Source: Adiantum capillus-veneris
Taxonomy: Eukaryota; Streptophyta; Polypodiopsida; Polypodiales; Pteridaceae
DNA length: 64,000 nt
NCBI GenBank assembly: GCA_014529385.2
Contig: CM043962.1
Coordinates: 129,962,574-130,026,573 of the forward strand
Reading direction: 5' to 3'
Shown: positions 58,480-64,000 of the stretch, one piece after another
Position numbering within the stretch: position 1 is the first letter of the stretch
How the letters are laid out: each line of letters starts with the position of its first letter
The notes under the pieces: generated by a model
Seen by the model: the letters and a program-made list of their open reading frames with translations, nothing else
Told to the model about the DNA's origin: nothing
Databases searched by the model: none
Program-made: the position numbers and the translations under genes

Positions 58480-61090
58480 GTACCTCTTGTCACTTTCCAT
58501 GAAAGTAACTTGCTGACATAACTCATCAACCAAGTTTAAGTCCTTCACTTGTTCCCAATTTTCAGCATCAATAAACAACCCCACCCTAACGAGTGTTCAA
58601 GGTTGAGAACCTGAGTTATACATGAAGAGACTACACCTAGTCGCAAACATGCTTTAACTTATAGTAAGCAAACTCTAAGTAGAGCAATAAATGCTTACTA
58701 ATTGGATCGCTTGGTGCTAACATATGCACTTTGCATATGCTTCAGCACGAGATTACACTTTGTAATCTGTCTATCCCCTTGGATAACTACAATACTGAGG
58801 TGTGTTCCCTCACGGTTTACAGACAGTCGTCCGAAATGACTGGTAAATGGGAATCACAATATCGTGTAACATTGTTGAGGAATCAACAATGTCTGAAATA
58901 ACCATCGTGGTTAACTTGAGAAATCCACAAACACCCAAACCGAGCCATGACCTCTATTGGGGATTAGTAGACCCAAAAGTAATCTCATAGAACTACTGCA
59001 CATAGAGTGCAAAAATGCTTCGTAAGCAACAACTTGAGGTATGCATGCCATTCCAAATCAGCCTTTGCTAAACACTAGGGCCCATAACACCTAGTGTGCA
59101 TGCATTTAGAAGAAAACAGATCCGAACCTATATATCCATGGTGATGCTTGCCAATACTTATGGCAAATGTGATGCACCTAGCACACATTAAAAAGGAATA
59201 TAAATAGTTCTGAAAAGAAACTAAATACTTTCAGTTGCAATCTTGTGCAAGCCTTGCGGAAACGTCTGAACCACAATAGAAGGTGAAACAGTGATCACTT
59301 CTAGGTACAAACAATGAAACTTTTTCATTTTCAACTTATAGCCTTGCTATATGTGTAAACAACCATCTGTAATGTTGTTTAGCAATACTTGTTAGCTGAA
59401 CAAGTCATTGTAAGTATCCGACAATTTTTGGCCACTGAAATTGCTCCTGATACGTCGTACTGAAAATGGTCTAGAAAACAGATTTGACCAGCACGTAGGG
59501 ACTTTGTCGTGACACATATTTGAAATAGGGGGACGCCAGTGTTAGTCCCAAAGACTCGTATTCGCCACATGTGGAATATGTCTCAACTAAGGATGTCTGA
59601 AAAAGAACATCCTACAAGTACAAGATGTACTTGTGTGTGGAGCTAGCTCTAAACACTCTACGACAAGAGTGAGAGGGACCCTCATTCATTGCTCCACATT
59701 GGCTAAACCGAACTCCTTGAGTTCCTAGACCATGTTGTATCCCATGTGACAACATGTGCCAAATCGAATCCTACAAGTGGATTCATAACAGCATAATGTA
59801 CTTTGGACACTACGGCCCAAAATACTTGTTTCGACATGCCCTTGGCATGGCCTTGGGGATTGAACGGAAAGTTCAGTTACGAGTATTCAAATGCACAGGA
59901 TTACGTCTTCCACCTGTGAAAAACCAAGCAACATTCCACGGGAAACCCTGGGTGTTGACTTTGTAATCCAAACCCGTTGGGTAGAATCTACATAGTCAAC
60001 CCCTTGGTAAGACCGTTTGTAGAAACTGCTCAGCTAGCAGGTAATGGTAACCAACACATTCAACCGTATATAAAAATGATGGGAATCAACTTGAAAGTTG
60101 AATTTGTCCACGATTCCTTAGTAGATTGTGGACTTCTTTCCTTGAAAGTACAACTGGGATAGATCAAACTGTGATCCTCAATGCCTATGGGGTGATTCAG
60201 TAAACACTCGCTAGGTCTTACCCTGAAACTGTAGTACCATAGACACTCGTAGTGCTATAGAGAGAGCAAGAGATCCACACAAGTGAGATGCCTAGCTCAT
60301 ATGAACGGCCATGCTGGTTGCTGCCTCTTGCCTCTAGACTCCGTGGTATAGATCAGTTGATGTGAGTTTAAGATTATCAAAAACTCACTGGAGCGTCGCA
60401 CTAAAAACATGGAGTGCAAAAATGACACCCTAAACATCCGTAATGACAAGACGCTTGCTTGTCCATTAACGTCGAGGTGTTCGTGGTGTATTTGACTGGG
60501 CAGATTTGTTCGATCAGAATAAAAATCACCCAAGGAATGTCAACCGTTGGGTCGTACCCGAGATCCGATAGTGACTCGTAGTCACGTGTGTGGCTCATAG
60601 CCCTGATGGCAATTAGTGTTCAAGGAACGAACCGATGAAGACTAATTTAGATGGCGTCTTGCCCTATGTCTAGCTGAGAGTTACAACACCTTGGCTCAGT
60701 CTGACTTTCAAACAAACATGTTCAAAAGCATCGTAGAAAGTTTTCATTATTCTATGAGAGAAATAAGAAAGAGAGAGAAAGAGAGCATGCTGGACTAAGG
60801 AACTTCCCTTAGGTTACTGCCTTGTATGTACTACACCCCTCCTTGTGTGCATCTTATGCGTAGCGTGCAGCTTATCCTATAAGCATGCAATAATCTGGTT
60901 GTATAATGCTCGCATCGAGAGATGTAACAGAAAAGACAAGTCACATCTTGTCCCACCTACCATGTAGGGGATCTTGACTGTATGAAAATAACTGAAATAT
61001 GGCACTTTGCCGGGGAATTAAGTCTTAGATTTAAATTCCTTTTAAATTCATGTTAAACAATCCAGAACTTATCTTGTCCGTGACAAAGTG
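58480..61090. repeat. Hairpin-dense region
   Basis: No convincing gene, but many perfect short inverted repeats. Three-base loops: 58492-58506, 58721-58739 (8-bp stem CATATGCA), 58750-58768 (8-bp AGATTACA), 58899-58913, 59313-59329, 59710-59724, 59835-59849, 60571-60585, 60870-60884. Longer loops: 58869-58892 (10-bp stem ACATTGTTGA), 59072-59097, 59387-59405, 59590-59613, 59614-59634, 59731-59756, 60362-60388. The loop is often CTT or CGT. Confidence 0.8.
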
Positions 61091-62056
61091 TCTAAGGTAT
61101 AGCAGAAGCATATTGCATGAGGCGGTAGAATTGAATCTATCTATCTAGCGTGCGTGCAGGCAAAATTGTAAGCCCATGGCTACAGTGACGGCTTCAAATA
61201 TAAAAGCCTGCAACCATAAGTGTTGTGCACAGGCTATATTGGTAGGGATTCTAGGAGCTGATATCCCTATTGTGCCAGTGCTCCAAACTTGTGTGCCAAT
61301 GTCCTTGATTCCCAGTCAAGAAGAAGTAGCTTGGCACAAAGTAGAAGCCTTGCTTCACGTTAAAGTGTCAAAGCACTCTGCTTTGTACAACATACAATAT
61401 TTGCTAAATTAAATGTAAAAACATGGAAAAACAAACAAGAATTAAAAGCGTCTAATCTGGTCATCTTGCTGTAACCAGTTGTCCCGAACTATTGATGGAA
61501 GAACTTGTTCCCATCTGACTCATAGCGTGTTCGGATGTGCGAGATAGAGTTGTCATGTGTATCATATATACCTTGATGTATCATGTACGCCAGTCGGACA
61601 GGTAATGAAAAATCCTACAATCATAGTGCCAAATCCCTCCCAAGGTTGTATGCGCATAGCATATGCCAAACGTGGGAAGTTTCAATGCAATATTCATAAA
61701 TTGAAGCATTGCTCTACATAAGTATTGTGTTCTTGTAGTGAACAAATGAAATCAAATATCTCATTAATGTAATTGTCAACTTGTAAAAGCGGTGACAACT
61801 AGTCAGCCATGTCGAGCATGTGTGCCACTGCCGGCGTGCCTAGACATGATAAAGAGAGCTCTGTATGTCTTGCAAAGTGTCAGCCATGCCGAAAAAATTT
61901 TCACCTTGCATCCAACCGAGGTATAGGCCTTGCCGATCTTCATGAGATCTGGTTCGTCTTGCTTGTGCATCACCATTGAACCTCCGACAAGCATGTGTTG
62001 TTGAGATTTTTTATACTCAAGCCCTGCTTGATAGAGGTCTGCAACGAATCAGTGAC
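61091..62056. other. No recognisable feature
   Basis: Short frames on both strands (the longest 78 codons at 61176-61412) without recognisable motifs. Confidence 0.35.

Positions 62057-64000
<1,944 letters not shown>

Noticed and set aside
58721-58768. MicroRNA precursors
   Set aside because: Stems of 6-10 bp with 3-4-nt loops are far too short.

Overview
The window looks like nuclear DNA of a land plant with a large, repeat-rich genome, probably a seed-free plant (fern, lycophyte or moss relatives; this part is inference). Reasons: Ty3/gypsy elements primed by what matches the 3' end of plant tRNA-Asp, a Ty1/copia leader with the initiator-Met priming site, a PPR pseudogene, plant-style GT-AG introns, and long GA/TA microsatellites. 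I see no intact host gene. Almost everything is transposon in various states of decay, with a few broken multi-exon genes.

Layout. 1-4520: a broken two-exon minus-strand gene (RING-like cysteines) whose last visible donor opens into a 1.5 kb array of TATGCTAANTAGCATA palindromes. 4521-14556: element A, a gypsy element on the minus strand with two LTRs, 5-bp target duplication GGCCC, tRNA-Asp PBS and PPT; it encodes gag and protease but no RT or integrase. 14557-25577: element D, a related plus-strand element with gag (capsid core deleted), protease, RT, RNase H, integrase, a post-integrase retropepsin-like remnant and an extra 3' ORF. 25578-27405: AT-rich DNA around a mirror-image cluster of GC-rich hairpins with long poly-G tracts. 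27406-30659: element B, the 5' part of another minus-strand relative, ending inside the RT of element C. 30660-34065: element C, the RT-to-post-integrase part of a plus-strand copy. 34066-37640: decayed coding DNA with coiled coil. 38500-45900: pseudogenes (RRM-like, PPR), a MITE-like foldback, a LINE 3' end with 17-bp target duplications, and a copia 5' end. 46200-49190: a second foldback and a broken multi-exon gene. 49900-57150: a broken, intron-containing transposase-like gene with a palindrome array in one intron and a 3.3 kb repeat-bearing insertion. 57400-61100: another palindrome array, a gypsy 3' end and a stretch packed with short perfect hairpins. 61100-64000: unrecognised DNA ending in an 1180-bp tandem repeat.

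Themes: (1) the gypsy family here has unusual architecture: iterated palindromes in the untranslated leader, two zinc-finger-like modules before the integrase core, and a second retropepsin-like domain after integrase. (2) Palindromes or hairpins, each locus with its own word, are iterated in at least seven places. Every coding region read closely carries stops, frameshifts or active-site changes, so these statements concern the ancestral family, not working genes.
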